Positions 24,479 to 34,215 are shown, numbered from the stretch's first letter. The stretch is 64,000 nt of DNA from Trebonia sp963773105 (GCA_963773105.1 CAVZAA010000001.1:558001-622000), one strand, 5' to 3'. A program made the numbers and translations. Notes: a model not told the origin generated them from the letters alone.

Positions 24479-26447
24479 GTGTGAGTCCTGTCCGGGTAGG
24501 CACCGGAGCGCCCGGTAGCAGGCCCCGGTTCGTCGTTGAGAGGCGGCGGGCTGAGCGGGGTGTCAAAAGCCTCTTTGGAGGGAGCAAGCGCGCGGGCCGC
24601 AGCGTTAAGCGAACCTTGCAGCCTCGTCAGACGTATAGCGGAGGAGCTGAGCCGGTCATGTCGCGGCGAAGGCCATGTCCGGCGGGCCCTGTTCCGGGGT
24701 CAGCCTGCCGGGTCCTCCCGGGGTACGGAGGGCGGCACGCGCGCACAGTCTGGGCCGGAACAGGAGAGGCCCGTCTGCCCGGCCTTCGTCGGGCGAAGAC
24801 CAGGCGTATAAGCCGATGGTGAAGTCGCCTGGAGGGCAGCGGGAGTCCGAGAGGGCCGTAGTACCGCTGATCGGCGTGCAACAGAACGCGCCGGGAGGGA
24901 AGGGCCCTCACTTTGATCATGCTTTCCGCGAGGGTAAGCGCCAGGGCATGGCCGGGTCCTCCCGGTCCAATTCCCCCGGCGGGCCGCTGGCCCGTCGTAG
25001 CGGGTTCGCGCCGCCGCCGGTCCCCGGTTTGGTGCGGGCGAACCCTGTGAACGTGCGAGAACTGCAGCGGAAGCTATGGGCTGCGGCCAAGCAGTCTCCG
25101 GAGCGCCGGTTCCACGCCCTGTATGACCGTGTTCACAGGGGTGACGTCCTGTGGGAGGCGTGGTGCCGCGTGCGGGCCAACCGGGGAGCTGCCGGGGTGG
25201 ACAAGATCACCCTGGCATACGTGCAGGAAGAGTACGGGGTCGAGCGGATGCTCGCGGAACTCCAGGCTGACCTGCGCGAGGGCACGTACCGTCCCGCGCC
25301 CGCCAGGCGCGTGGACATCCCGAAGCCAGACGGCGGCAAGCGGCCGCTCGGTATCCCGACGGTCCGCGACAGAGTGGCGCAGCAGGCCGCGAAGATCGTG
25401 CTGGAGCCCATCTTCGAGGCGGACTTCCTTCCGTGCTCGTTCGGGTTCCGGCCGAAGCGGTCGGCTGTGCAGGCGATGGAACGGCTCAGGACCGGGTTCA
25501 TCGCCGGGCGCTGCTTTGCCGTGGAGTTCGACATCCGGAACTTCTTCGGCGAGATCAGCCATGAAAGGCTGCTGGCCGAGGTCGGGCGGCGGGTGTCGGA
25601 CCGGCGGGTGCTGAAGCTGGTCCGCCTGTGGCTGCAGGCAGGGGTGATGGTGGACGGGAGCCTCGAGCGGACGGTCGCCGGGACTCCCCAGGGCGGCGTC
25701 ATTTCGCCGTTGCTGGCCAACATCTACCTGCACGTCCTGGACCGCGAGCTCGCCGCACGCAATGTGGGCGAGCTGGTGCGCTATGCCGATGACGGCGTGG
25801 TGCTGTGCCGCAGCGCGGCGCAGGCCCGGGCGGCCCTGGACGCCGTGGAGGAGATCCTCGGCGGCCTGGGGCTGCGGCTGCACCCGGATAAAACGAAGGT
25901 AGTCGATCTCAGGAAGGGCCGGGAGGGGCTGGACTTCCTCGGATGCCATTTCCGCGCCCGCATGTCGGGGCGCCTGTGGGAGCAGAGGCGGGTCATCCGC
26001 TACTACCTGCACCGCTGGCCCTCGCAGCGGGCGATGAAAAGCCTCCGGGAGAAAGTGCACGCCCGCACCGGCCGCAACCGCGTGGGAGCGGACATCCGCG
26101 AGGTGATCGCGGACCTGAACCCGCTGCTGCGCGGCTGGGGGAACTACTTCCGCACCGGGAACGCCGCCATCAAGTTCACCCAGGTCGACCAGTATGTCGT
26201 GTGGCGGCTCCGCACCCTGATGGTCAGGAAACGGGGCCGGAACCTGCACGCCGGGCAGGCCGACGCGTGGACAGAGGACTGGTTCAACGGGCACGGGCTC
26301 TACAGGCTCCGCGGCACGATCCGCTATCCGAAGGCAGCGTAACCATGTCAAGAAGATCATCGGTAAGCCGTATGCGGGAAAACCGCACGTACGGATTGAA
26401 AGGGGGATGGGGAAACGGGCCGTCACAGGCACCGCGCCCCTGACTAC
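24479..26447 (+). mobile_element. Group II intron with encoded reverse transcriptase
   Basis: The 5' end GTGTGAG fits the group II GUGYG start. The ribozyme part is about 470 bases, then the maturase gene, then domain V at 26365-26397: AAGCCGTATGCGG, a GAAA tetraloop and CCGCACGTACGG, with the AGC catalytic triad. A domain VI-like stem follows and the intron ends in an AY dinucleotide near CTGACTAC (26447; 26444 is also possible). It has inserted into codon 12 of the HAD-hydrolase gene in the sense direction. Both candidate 3' ends give an in-frame spliced product. The boundaries are by eye and not folded. Confidence 0.88.
24948..26342 (+). CDS. ltrA: Group II intron reverse transcriptase/maturase
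   Basis: 464 residues from ATG 24948. The reverse transcriptase blocks are in order: VRANRGAAGVDKITL (RT-0/1), RRVDIPKPDGGKRPLGIPTV (RT-2), FDIRNFFGEISH (RT-3), TPQGGVISPLLANIYLH (RT-4), ELVRYADDGVVLC (RT-5 with the YADD active site), LHPDKTKVVDLRKG (RT-6) and LDFLGCHF (RT-7). A maturase X-domain follows with LNPLLRGWGNYFRTGNA. It ends at GLYRLRGTIRYPKAA, so there is no HNH endonuclease domain; insertion would need replication-associated or nicked targets. The frame is open upstream to 24675 but those residues are ribozyme sequence; GTG 25046 is a shorter alternative start. Confidence 0.95.
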   Translation: MAGSSRSNSPGGPLARRSGFAPPPVPGLVRANPVNVRELQRKLWAAAKQSPERRFHALYDRVHRGDVLWEAWCRVRANRGAAGVDKITLAYVQEEYGVERMLAELQADLREGTYRPAPARRVDIPKPDGGKRPLGIPTVRDRVAQQAAKIVLEPIFEADFLPCSFGFRPKRSAVQAMERLRTGFIAGRCFAVEFDIRNFFGEISHERLLAEVGRRVSDRRVLKLVRLWLQAGVMVDGSLERTVAGTPQGGVISPLLANIYLHVLDRELAARNVGELVRYADDGVVLCRSAAQARAALDAVEEILGGLGLRLHPDKTKVVDLRKGREGLDFLGCHFRARMSGRLWEQRRVIRYYLHRWPSQRAMKSLREKVHARTGRNRVGADIREVIADLNPLLRGWGNYFRTGNAAIKFTQVDQYVVWRLRTLMVRKRGRNLHAGQADAWTEDWFNGHGLYRLRGTIRYPKAA

Positions 26448-26449
26448 CA

Positions 26450-27442
26450 ATGGTCGCTGACGCTCTGCTGGCATCCTGGCGGGATACCCCCGCGCGCCGG
26501 GCGATCGTCGACTTCGTCGGCCGGGTCACTGGCGACGGCGGCGCGGACTTCGTTGATCCGGCCGATCGGGTGGCGGTGTTCGACAACGACGGGACGCTGT
26601 GGAGCGAGAAGCCGATTCCGATCGAGCTCGATTTCGCTCTGTTCCGGCTGGCGGAGCTGGCGAACGCGGAACCGTCGCGGCGAGCCAGGCAGCCGTACAA
26701 GGCGGCGATCGAGCGCGACTACCCCTGGCTCGGCGGGGCGATGATCAAGCACTATCGGGGCGACGACGCGGACCTCGCCGTGCTGCTGGCGGCGGCGGAG
26801 TCCGCGTTCGAGGGAATGAGCGTCGAGGCCTTCGGCGCGGCGGTGCTGACGTGGCTGCAGACGGCGGCGCATCCGGTGCTGCGCAGACCCTACCTGTCGT
26901 GCGCCTACGTTCCCATGGTGGAGCTGCTGCGCTACCTGGAGGCGAACGGGTTCACCACCTACATCGCGTCGGGCGGTGACCGCGATTTCATGCGCCCGTT
27001 CGCCGAGCGGCTCTACGGCATTCCGCCCGAGCGCGTCATCGGCAGCGCCCTCGGACTCGACTTTCGCGCGGGCGAGGATGACACCCGGCTGCTGTACAAG
27101 TCGAAGATGGAGTTCCTCGACGACGGACAGCAGAAGCCGATGCGCATCTGGAGCAGGATCGGCCGCCGCCCGCTGCTGGCGGGAGGGAACTCGAACGGGG
27201 ACATCCAGATGCTGCGGTTCGCCCGCAGCGGCGACCGGGACGGGCTGCGCCTGCTGGTGCTGCACGACGACGCCAAGCGCGAGTTCGACTACCTGGCGGG
27301 CGCGGAGGACGCGCTGCAGCGAGCCAGGGAGCGGGCGTGGACCGTCGTCAGCATCGCCGCCGACTGGGCGACGGTCTTCCCTGCATTCCCGGCCGTGCCG
27401 CGCTCCAGGTCGTCCGCCGACCAGGGCGCCACCATCGGGTAG
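26450..27442 (+). CDS. HAD-superfamily hydrolase, 3' exon of intron-split gene
   Basis: 330 residues from the first ATG after the intron. HAD motif I is VAVFDNDGTLWSEKP (nucleophile Asp in DNDGT, about residue 44), motif II TYIASGGDRDFM and the C-terminal acidic motif LLAGGNSNGDIQML, matching the phosphoserine-phosphatase-like 'haloacid dehalogenase' group of actinomycetes. The substrate is unknown. ATG 26450 has no ribosome site, and the intact gene probably starts at ATG 24445 behind a leaderless promoter, giving 342 residues after splicing. Expression may therefore depend on intron splicing. The 3' half is covered on the other strand by an open frame of the repeat protein. Confidence 0.9.
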   Translation: MVADALLASWRDTPARRAIVDFVGRVTGDGGADFVDPADRVAVFDNDGTLWSEKPIPIELDFALFRLAELANAEPSRRARQPYKAAIERDYPWLGGAMIKHYRGDDADLAVLLAAAESAFEGMSVEAFGAAVLTWLQTAAHPVLRRPYLSCAYVPMVELLRYLEANGFTTYIASGGDRDFMRPFAERLYGIPPERVIGSALGLDFRAGEDDTRLLYKSKMEFLDDGQQKPMRIWSRIGRRPLLAGGNSNGDIQMLRFARSGDRDGLRLLVLHDDAKREFDYLAGAEDALQRARERAWTVVSIAADWATVFPAFPAVPRSRSSADQGATIG

Positions 27443-27445
27443 TCG

Positions 27446-27808
27446 CTCCGCGCGACCGCCCGGCTGGCTCCTGCGGCCAGCCACCGTCAGCAGCACCGCC
27501 AGCGTCATTCCGCCCGCCAGCACGACCGCGGGCAGCGGCGGCACCCGTCTGGCCAGCACGTCGTGGTCACCCCCGCTGCACAGGACCGACCAGCGCGACC
27601 GGGCCGATAGGGCCGAGCCGAGGGAAAGCAGCGACCCGACCGAGAAGGCGGACAGGGTCGATCCCACCGCGCCGACCGACAGGGCGGAACCGACCGACCC
27701 GACGCTGAGCACCGATCCGGCCGAGCCAATCGACAGGATCGATCCGCGGCTCGCAATCGACAGAAACGAGTCTTCCGACCACAACGAGAGATCGCCCACA
27801 GCCGCCAT
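27446..27808 (-). CDS. Repeat membrane protein with SxxSxGS motifs (3' end uncertain)
   Basis: The first ~75 residues are a run of short repeats (SILSIGSAGSVLSVGSVG, SALSVGAVGSTLSAFSVG) followed by LSARSRWSVL and a hydrophobic segment LPAVVLAGGMTLAVLLTVAG (about 93-112). Small actinobacterial proteins with this Ser/Gly periodicity plus one membrane helix are known but uncharacterised; the regular spacing suggests a solenoid. The frame does not stop after the helix but runs on to 26444 entirely antisense to the HAD gene (454 codons in all). I take the credible part to end near 27446; a lost stop or an indel is likely. Start ATG 27808 (MAAVGDLSLWSEDSFLSIAS). Confidence 0.55.
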
Positions 27809-27836
27809 TCTCCCACGCCGCCCCGCCGCGGCCCGA

Positions 27837-28433
27837 CTATGCCACCGGGAGCGGGCTTACGGGTATCGGCTGAACGCAGAACGAGCACAGCGGGTCGGGG
27901 TCCCTAGACGCCTTCGCCTGGTCGACCGGCGCGCCGCAGTTGGGGCAGTGCGTCGGCACCACCCAGGGCGGCCCGGCGGCCGCGCCCGTTCGGGTGGGCG
28001 GCTGCTCCTTCGGCTTCTGCTCGCGTTCGATGTAATCGTGCAGCGCGCGTTGCTGCAGGGCCGGCACGTCGATGACGGCATTGCTCCGGTTCGCGGCGTC
28101 GTAGCGGACGGGCACCCGCTCGCCGTCGGACAACGGCAGCTGGATCTTGGGTATCCGGTCCGGGTGGCGCAGTTGCTGAGCGCCCCGCACCTCGGCCAGG
28201 CGCTGCGCCTCCGGGCTCCCCGGAGCCGGCTGGTACAAGTTCGCAAGTTCCTGTGTGAACTGGACCGTCTGGCCGTCTTTGAAGCGAACCTCAACCCGCA
28301 CCTGGGACCGGCCGCGGTCGGCGGCGGAAGCCTCGTTGTGCATCACCATCCCCTTAATGGTGGCCCCGTCGCGGACGAGCCTTTCCCGCTCGGCCTCGCT
28401 CAATTCCTCATGGCGATCGTGATGATTAAACAA
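27837..28433 (-). CDS. Zinc-ribbon hypothetical protein
   Basis: 198 residues. The first 140 are mixed alpha/beta with no recognised family (DGATIKGMVMHNEASAADRG, VRVEVRFKDGQTVQF). The C-terminus has a four-cysteine zinc ribbon, CPNCGAPVDQA...PLCSFC (about 163-184). It is 45 bases downstream of the small membrane protein on the same strand, so the pair may be co-transcribed. No function assigned. Confidence 0.75.
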   Translation of the reverse strand: MFNHHDRHEELSEAERERLVRDGATIKGMVMHNEASAADRGRSQVRVEVRFKDGQTVQFTQELANLYQPAPGSPEAQRLAEVRGAQQLRHPDRIPKIQLPLSDGERVPVRYDAANRSNAVIDVPALQQRALHDYIEREQKPKEQPPTRTGAAAGPPWVVPTHCPNCGAPVDQAKASRDPDPLCSFCVQPIPVSPLPVA

Positions 28434-28478
28434 AATCGAACTCTCCTCGGGCGGCTGCTTGGGTAGACATTATTGACC

Positions 28479-28910
28479 TCAGCCGCCCGGCGCACCCGGG
28501 GGTTCGCTGCCTCCATCCGGGCGCCGCCCGACGTCCCCGTCGGAGGCGTCAGGGTGCACCGTCCTGGCCAGCAGCCAGTCCTGCCACTGTTGCGGTGATA
28601 CGTCCAGCATCACCCGCATTCGCCTCCTGGCCTGTCGGCGAACCACGATGACCAGGGCGAAGAGTCCCACCACGGCGAGCAGGCCGCCGATCCACAGGGG
28701 CGACAGCACCCACCACCACGACCAGGTGACGACGCCGGTCAGCTTGAGCACGATAAGCGTGATCACTCCGACCTGAACGACTCCGGCGGGAGCGGATTCC
28801 TTGCGCCACGCGACCCTGGGCCGCCGCGGCTGCATCCCCGTGTTGGACACCCTGCCAGCGTACGGCGGTGGCACTGAGCGGTGCCATGACGGGGGCAGGT
28901 CCTCATCCAT
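28479..28910 (-). CDS. Two-helix membrane protein (fragile-X-F-like)
   Basis: 143 residues. Two adjacent hydrophobic helices (about 45-66 and 70-92) with the conserved loop LKLTGVVTWSWWWVLSPLWI, typical of small bacterial proteins annotated as transmembrane fragile-X-F-like; function unknown. A basic segment RRQARRRMRVMLDVSPQQW follows, and the tail is Gly/Pro-rich. Same strand as the zinc-ribbon gene. Confidence 0.78.
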   Translation of the reverse strand: MDEDLPPSWHRSVPPPYAGRVSNTGMQPRRPRVAWRKESAPAGVVQVGVITLIVLKLTGVVTWSWWWVLSPLWIGGLLAVVGLFALVIVVRRQARRRMRVMLDVSPQQWQDWLLARTVHPDASDGDVGRRPDGGSEPPGAPGG

Positions 28911-28946
28911 TACCTGAAGGTAGCCCCGCCACCTATCGGCGCCGCT

Positions 28947-29612
28947 TTACCACGACTGCGCGGCAAGCCGGGGCCGGACCTGGGCGGGGGAGCTGGCTAG
29001 CGCCCGCAGGATGAGCTCGGTGACGGTGGTCAGCGGGAGAGCGGTGGAGTCGATGACCAGGTGGTAGTGGCGCGGGTCGGCCGGGTCGGCGCGGTAGAGA
29101 CGGCGCACGTAGACGTCGCGGGCCCGGTCGGCCGCGTCCAGATGACGCCGGGCCTCGTCCTCGCTGATGCCCTCGATCGCGGCGCCCTGGACCACGCGCA
29201 GTTCCGCCGGACCGTCGAGCCGCAAGTGGAACCCGCGGCCCTTGCCGAGCACCACCGCCGCGCCCCGGCCCAGGATCACGCCCGCGCCCGCGTCGGCCAG
29301 CCGCCGGATGTCCGCCTCGCAGTGGCGGCGGAGGTTCGCTTCGTGATGGTCGGACGGTGGCGGTGACTGGGTCGGCCCGGCCGGCATGGCCGAGGTGAGG
29401 CGGGCCAGCAGCCAGTGCGGCGGCGTGAGCTTCGCCTCGTCCGTCGTCAGCGGCTCGACGCACGGGGTGGCCGCCGCCATGGCGCCGGCGCTGGTCGTCG
29501 CCCGCTGCAGGAAGGGGACGCCGAGCCGGTCCGCCAGCGCCGGGGCGACCACGCTGCCGCCGGCGCCGTAGGAGGCCGACACGGTAACCAGGCGGGCCTG
29601 ATCGGAAGTCAT
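28947..29612 (-). CDS. Cytidylate-kinase-like P-loop protein
   Basis: 221 residues of the cytidylate kinase-like family. N-terminal P-loop LVTVSASYGAGGSVVAPALADRLGVPF, a central AGAGVILGRGAAVVLG strand-turn typical of the family, and RDVYVRRLYRADPADPRHYHLVIDST near the C-terminus. It probably phosphorylates a nucleotide-like or small-molecule substrate; the true substrate of such stand-alone proteins is unknown. ATG 29612 has AAAGGAGAG about eight bases upstream. Because of a frameshift in the exporter gene upstream, the kinase frame is continuous with the shifted exporter frame, but the proteins should be separate. Confidence 0.85.
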   Translation of the reverse strand: MTSDQARLVTVSASYGAGGSVVAPALADRLGVPFLQRATTSAGAMAAATPCVEPLTTDEAKLTPPHWLLARLTSAMPAGPTQSPPPSDHHEANLRRHCEADIRRLADAGAGVILGRGAAVVLGKGRGFHLRLDGPAELRVVQGAAIEGISEDEARRHLDAADRARDVYVRRLYRADPADPRHYHLVIDSTALPLTTVTELILRALASSPAQVRPRLAAQSW

Positions 29613-29630
29613 GGTCCCGCTCTCCTTTCC

Positions 29631-29660
29631 TCGATGTTCCTCGATGTTCCTCGATGCTCG
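29631..29660. repeat. Ten-base tandem repeat TCGATGTTCC
   Basis: Three tandem copies (the third TCGATGCTCG) between the exporter stop and the kinase ribosome site. Confidence 0.7.
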
Positions 29661-29677
29661 CCGCCTGTTGCGCTCGG

Positions 29678-31199
29678 TCAGGCGGCGGCGGGAACGGCCG
29701 ACTTGACGGTCTGCTTCTGGGTGAGAATGCCCGACCTCAGCACCAGCGCGCAGATGACGGCGGAGACGGCGAAGATCGCGGCGGAGACCCAGAACGCGAC
29801 CACGTAGCTGTGCACCGCCGCCTCCGGCCTGGGCCGCCGGGCTGGTGCCGTGCGTGAGCAGGTAGCTCGACAGCGCGCTGGCGGCGATGGTGTTGAGCAG
29901 GGCGGTGCCGATCGAGCCGCCGACCTGCTGGCAGGTGTTGACCATGGCCGACGCCACCCCGGCGTCGGCCGCGTCGGCGCCGTAGGTGGCGGTGTTCAGC
30001 CCGCAGCCGAAGACCAGCCCCAGCCCCAGCCCGACGATGATCAGCCCAGGCAGGATCCAGGCCGCGTAGTTGGTGTTCACGCCCAGCTGCGAGGCCAGGA
30101 TCACCATTCCGCCCGCGGCGAGGAGCAGTCCGACCGGGATCAGGATGCGGGGGCCGAACCGGGGCATGAGCAGCTGGCTTGAGGTCGTCGACGACACGAC
30201 CAGGCCGCCGATCAGCGGCAGGAAGGCCACGCCGGTCACCACCGGCGAGTAGCGCAGGACCTCTTCCAGGTAGTAGGTGAGGAAGAGGAAAACGCCGAAC
30301 AGGCCGATCGCGGACAGCCCGATGGCCAGGTACGCCCCGCCCCTGAACCGGTCGAGGACGATCCGCAGCGGCAGCAGCGGATGGGCCACCCGCCGCTCGG
30401 TCAGCGCGAACAGGGCAAGCAGGACCACCCCGCCCACCAGCAGGCCGATCGTCAGCGGGGCGCCCCACCCCTTGGTCTCTGCCTCGGCGAGCCCGTAGAC
30501 GAAGGCGACCAGGCCCGCCACCACCAGCACCGTCCCCGGCAGGTCGAGGTGCACGTTGGGGTCGCGCTGGTCGCGTCTCAGCAGCCGGATCGCGGCCGCG
30601 ACCGCGATCACCGAGAAGATGACGTTGACGTACAGGCACCAGCGCCAGGACAGGTACTCGGTCAGCACGCCGCCAAGCAGCAGCCCGATCGCGCCGCCCG
30701 CACCGGCGATAGCGCCGAAGATGCCGAACGCCTTGCCCCGCTCGGCCGGGTTGGTGAACGTCACCGTCAGCGTGGACAGGGCGGCAGGCGCGAGCATGGC
30801 GCCGAACGCGCCCTGGACCGCGCGGGCGATCAGCAGCATCGTGAAGTTCTGCGCGGCGCCGCCGAGGGCCGAGGCCAGCGCGAAGCCCACTATGCCGAGG
30901 ATCAGCATCCGCTTGCGGCCGACCAGGTCCGAGAGCCGTCCGCCCAGCAGCAGCAGCCCGCCGAAGGCGAGCGAGTAGGCGGTCACCACCCACTGCCGGT
31001 CGGCGTTGTTGAAGCCAAGATCGTGCTGGGCGACCGGCAGCGCGATGTTCACCACGGTGGCGTCGAGCACCACCATCAGCTGCGCCAGGCAGACGACGCC
31101 GAGGATCAGCCAGCGGCGGGGAGAATCGTCTCCGGCGCCGTCACGCGCCGCCGCGCTACCGACCGGTGCTGCCGTAGCGCGCTGCGCTTCCTGTGCCAT
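29678..31199 (-). pseudogene. MFS drug exporter (DHA2, 14-helix type), frame broken near 29830
   Basis: A drug:H+ antiporter-2-type major facilitator. N-terminal LAQLMVVLDATVVNIALP is the DHA2 signature (motif D1), GGRLSDLVGRKRML is motif A and RAVQGAFGAMLAPAALS motif B-like; about thirteen helices follow. The last helix is readable only in another frame: after GTSPAAQA the true C-terminus resumes as SYVVAFWVSAAIFAVSAVIC and ends KSAVPAAA at the stop at 29678. The total length is one base too long, placing the indel at about 29821-29835. Unless corrected, the protein loses helix 14 and runs into the kinase frame. Possibly in one transcript with the kinase-like gene. Confidence 0.8.
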
Positions 31200-31288
31200 G
31201 AAATACCCCTGGAGTCAGGCGTACCCGAAACGCGCCATTCGCAACAGCCGGATGCCCGGCGATCAAAACCCCCAAAAATCTTTACTCC

Positions 31289-31297
31289 GAACGGTCC
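31289..31297 (+). repeat. GAACGGACC intergenic repeat, copy 4 (one mismatch)
   Basis: GAACGGTCC preceded by CAAAAACCCCCAAAAATC-type AT-rich sequence and followed by CGGCCGACTCTG, nearly identical to copy 2. It lies 25 bases beyond the stop of the regulator at 31322. Confidence 0.55.
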
Positions 31298-31321
31298 CGG
31301 CCGACTCTGGCAGGCCCCGGG

Positions 31322-34082
31322 TCACTCCGGAGGCGTGTCGGCCAGGGCGTCGCGCAGAGCCGCCCTTGACGTGATCCCGAGCTTGGGGAAGACCTGGTAC
31401 AGGTGGGTGGAGACCGTCCGCGGGGACAGGAAGAGGCGGGCGGCGATCTCCTTGTTGGTGTGGCCGGCCGCCGCCAGCAGCGCGATCTGGCGTTGCTGGG
31501 GGGTGAGCGAGGCCAGCCCGGCGTCGGCCTTGGAGATCGTGATGCCGGTGGCGCGCAGCTCCCGGTCGGCCCGTGCCGCCCACGGGGTCGCCCCGAGCCG
31601 GTGAAAGATCTCGGCCGCCCCCGCGAGCTGCTGGCGGGCGTCGCCGGTGAGCTTGACCCGGCGCAGATGAGCACCGTAGGCGAGCTGAATGCGGGCCAGG
31701 TCGAATGGCCAGCGGTCGTTGCCGGGCTCGGTGATCGCGTACTCCAGGGCGGCCGCGTCGGCATCGCCCGGTGTCATGCTGATGGCCGCGCCGGCCATGA
31801 CGACCAGGCGTAGCCGCGGCGAGAGCCGGTCCAGGCGGCACTCGCGGGCGGCGGCGACGTGGGCCGCGGCGGCGGCCTCGCGGCCGGTGTACATGGCCGC
31901 CTCGACCAGGTCGTGGAATACCCACAGGGCGTGCGGGGCGTACGGGGCGAGCACGCCGGCCGGGCTGATGGCGGCCGCGTTGTGGAACGCGGTCTCGAAG
32001 TCTTCCTGGCCGAGGGCGGCCAGGCCGCGGATGTGGGACGCGTAGGCGCCGATGATCCCGGCCCGTCGCGGGGTGGCCCAGGCGTCCATCGCCCTGGCGG
32101 TCTCGATCGCCGTCTCGCAGTCGCCCCGGGCGGCGGCCAGCAGGCCCGCAGTGAGCCGGCCGGGCCAGGTCAGCAGGTCGTAGCCGTGGGCGGCGCACAG
32201 CTGGAGCCCCTCGTCGACCAGCGCCTGGGCCTCGTCCCAGCGCCCGGTGTGGAAGGCGTCCTGGCCGAGGAGGAACAGCGCCTCGATGGCCGAGGTGATC
32301 GCGCCGCCCTCGCGCCCGTGCTGGATCGCGCGCCGCAGCGGCTCGCGGCACGCCGACAGCCGGTCCAGGTAGGCGACGGCGATGCCGGTCCGGGTGATAC
32401 GGGCCGGGCTGACCTGCTGGCCGAGGTCGGCGACGGAGGCGTCGGCCCGGGCCACCATGGCCGGGGTGAGCCGGGCGGGGTCGCTGAAGGTCGCCGACAA
32501 GATCGCCAGCAGCTCCGGCGGGCGCGGCAGGAGCCGGGCGACGGTGGTCTGCAGGGGCGGCCACAGGTCGGCCCGGCCGCCGAAGAAGCAGATCATGATC
32601 AGGGTGTAGAGCGCCTCGACCAGCACCTGGTCATGGGCGTCGCGCGGATCGTCCTGCTCCCCGATCGCGGTGACCAGCAGCCGGTGGGCGGTGTCGACGT
32701 CGCCGTCGCCGTGCAGCAGGTGATAGGCGCCCGCGACCGCGGCCGAGAGCGGGCCGCCGGGACCGGGGTAGGCCCGGCGGGCCTGCTCCAGCAGCCGGGG
32801 AGCGTCGCGCAGGTCCCCGGTCACGATCGCGCCGAGGTAGGCGGCCTCGGCCAGCCGTGCGCTCCGGTCCTTCCCGGCCGGGCTGAGCTCGGCCGCCCGC
32901 AGCAGCTCGGTCACGGCGCCGACGGAGTCGCCGCGGCGCAGGTTGGCATGGGCGACCTCCTGGAGCAGCGCGGCCACCCGTTCGTCGGGCGCGTCGGTCG
33001 CTTCCGCCAGGTGCCAGGCATGTCGCTCGGGCTGGTCGGCCAGCCGGGCGGCGAGCTCGGCGTGGGCCTGGCGGCGCTGGGAGCTGGTGGATAGCTCCAC
33101 GATCGCCGACCGGATGAGGGGGTGGCGGAACATCAGCCGTCCGGTGGTCTCATCGGCTCGCACCAGGCCCGCGCGTTCGGCCGAAGAAAGATCACCCCCG
33201 TGGTCGGCGGCCATCGCCCGGATGAGGCGCAGATCGCCGGTCCCGTCCAGGGCGGCCGGCAGCAGCGCCTCGTACACCGAGCGGGGCAGCGCCTGGACGC
33301 GGGCGGCGAACGCGCTCTGCAGCCGGTGGCTGAGCGGCAGCGCGGCGGGCAGGGTGCCCGCGACGGCCTGGGCCAGGTCGCCCAGCGAGACCGGGAGTTC
33401 GAGCAGCGCCAGCGGGTTTCCCCTGGCGGTGTCGAGCAGCCGCCGCTGTACCCGCGCCGTCATGCACCGGATAGCGGCTTGCCAGCAGCTCCGTCGCCGC
33501 CTGGTCGGACAGCGGCGCCACCGGCGCTACCGGCAGGTTCCCCTGCTCGAAGAAGTTGGGCTCACCCGACCGGCAGGCCGCCAGCAGGCCCACCGGCAGG
33601 CCGGTCAGGCGGCGGGCGACCATCCCCAGCACGAGCGCGCTGGCCCGGTCGAGCCACGGCAGGTCGTCGATGACGAGCAGCAGCGGCCGCTCCTTGGCCG
33701 CCCGCTGCAGCAGCGCCAGCACCGCGCTGGCGACCAGCAGCTGGGCCGGCGGCGGCCCCTCGCCCAGGTCAAGCGCCACGTTCAGCGCCCCCGCGAGCAT
33801 CGGGCTCAGCTCCGGCACCTCGTCCAGGCACGGATGCAGGAGCTGATGCAGGGCGGCATAGGAGATGTTCGCCTCGAACTGCGAGCCGGTCGCCCGCAGC
33901 AACCTGATGTCGGCGTCGGCGGCCAGGGCGGCGGCCGCGCCAAGCAGGGAGGTCTTCCCCACGCCGGGGTCACCCGACAGCAGCAGCGCGTCCCCGGCGC
34001 CCTCGGCGATCCGGTCGAGGAACCGCCGCAGCTGCTCGATCTCCGCTTCGCGGCCAATCAGATCCATGTCAACCAACAGCAT
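31322..34082 (-). pseudogene. Large ATP-binding LuxR (LAL) regulator, frame broken near 33466
   Basis: About 920 codons. N-terminal P-loop ATPase (LLLSGDPGVGKTSLLGAAAA; Walker B LLLVIDDLPWLD), a long helical TPR-like middle, and a C-terminal LuxR HTH (LTPQQRQIALLAAAGHTNKE, RLFLSPRTVSTHLYQVFPKL). The first frame ends correctly at ATELLASRYP; the protein resumes in a second frame at MTARVQRRLLDTARGNPLAL, and the combined length is one base too long, so a single extra base lies around 33463-33470. LAL proteins activate catabolic or antibiotic genes. Start taken as ATG 34082; ATG 34067 (MDLIGREAE) is an alternative. Confidence 0.8.
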
Positions 34083-34158
34083 CGTACTCGGGCGGCGCGA
34101 AATGGCCGACCGGGAGCGATCCGTGCCACCGGGCGTGTCAACCCAACCTGGTCGTCGA

Positions 34159-34201
34159 TGGCCGTCTCGCCCAGCTCCTGCCCGCACGGGCGAGACGGCC
34201 A
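34159..34201 (-). terminator. Hairpin terminator after the alpha/beta hydrolase gene
   Basis: A 14-base-pair perfect stem (TGGCCGTCTCGCCC / GGGCGAGACGGCCA) with a 15-base loop, 15 bases beyond the hydrolase stop and before the next minus-strand gene. Confidence 0.75.
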
Positions 34202-34215
34202 GTCTGGCGTCTGCG

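Noticed and set aside
24675..24947. N-terminal extension of the intron reverse transcriptase
   Set aside because: The translated residues are ribozyme sequence without similarity; ATG 24948 gives a normal maturase length.
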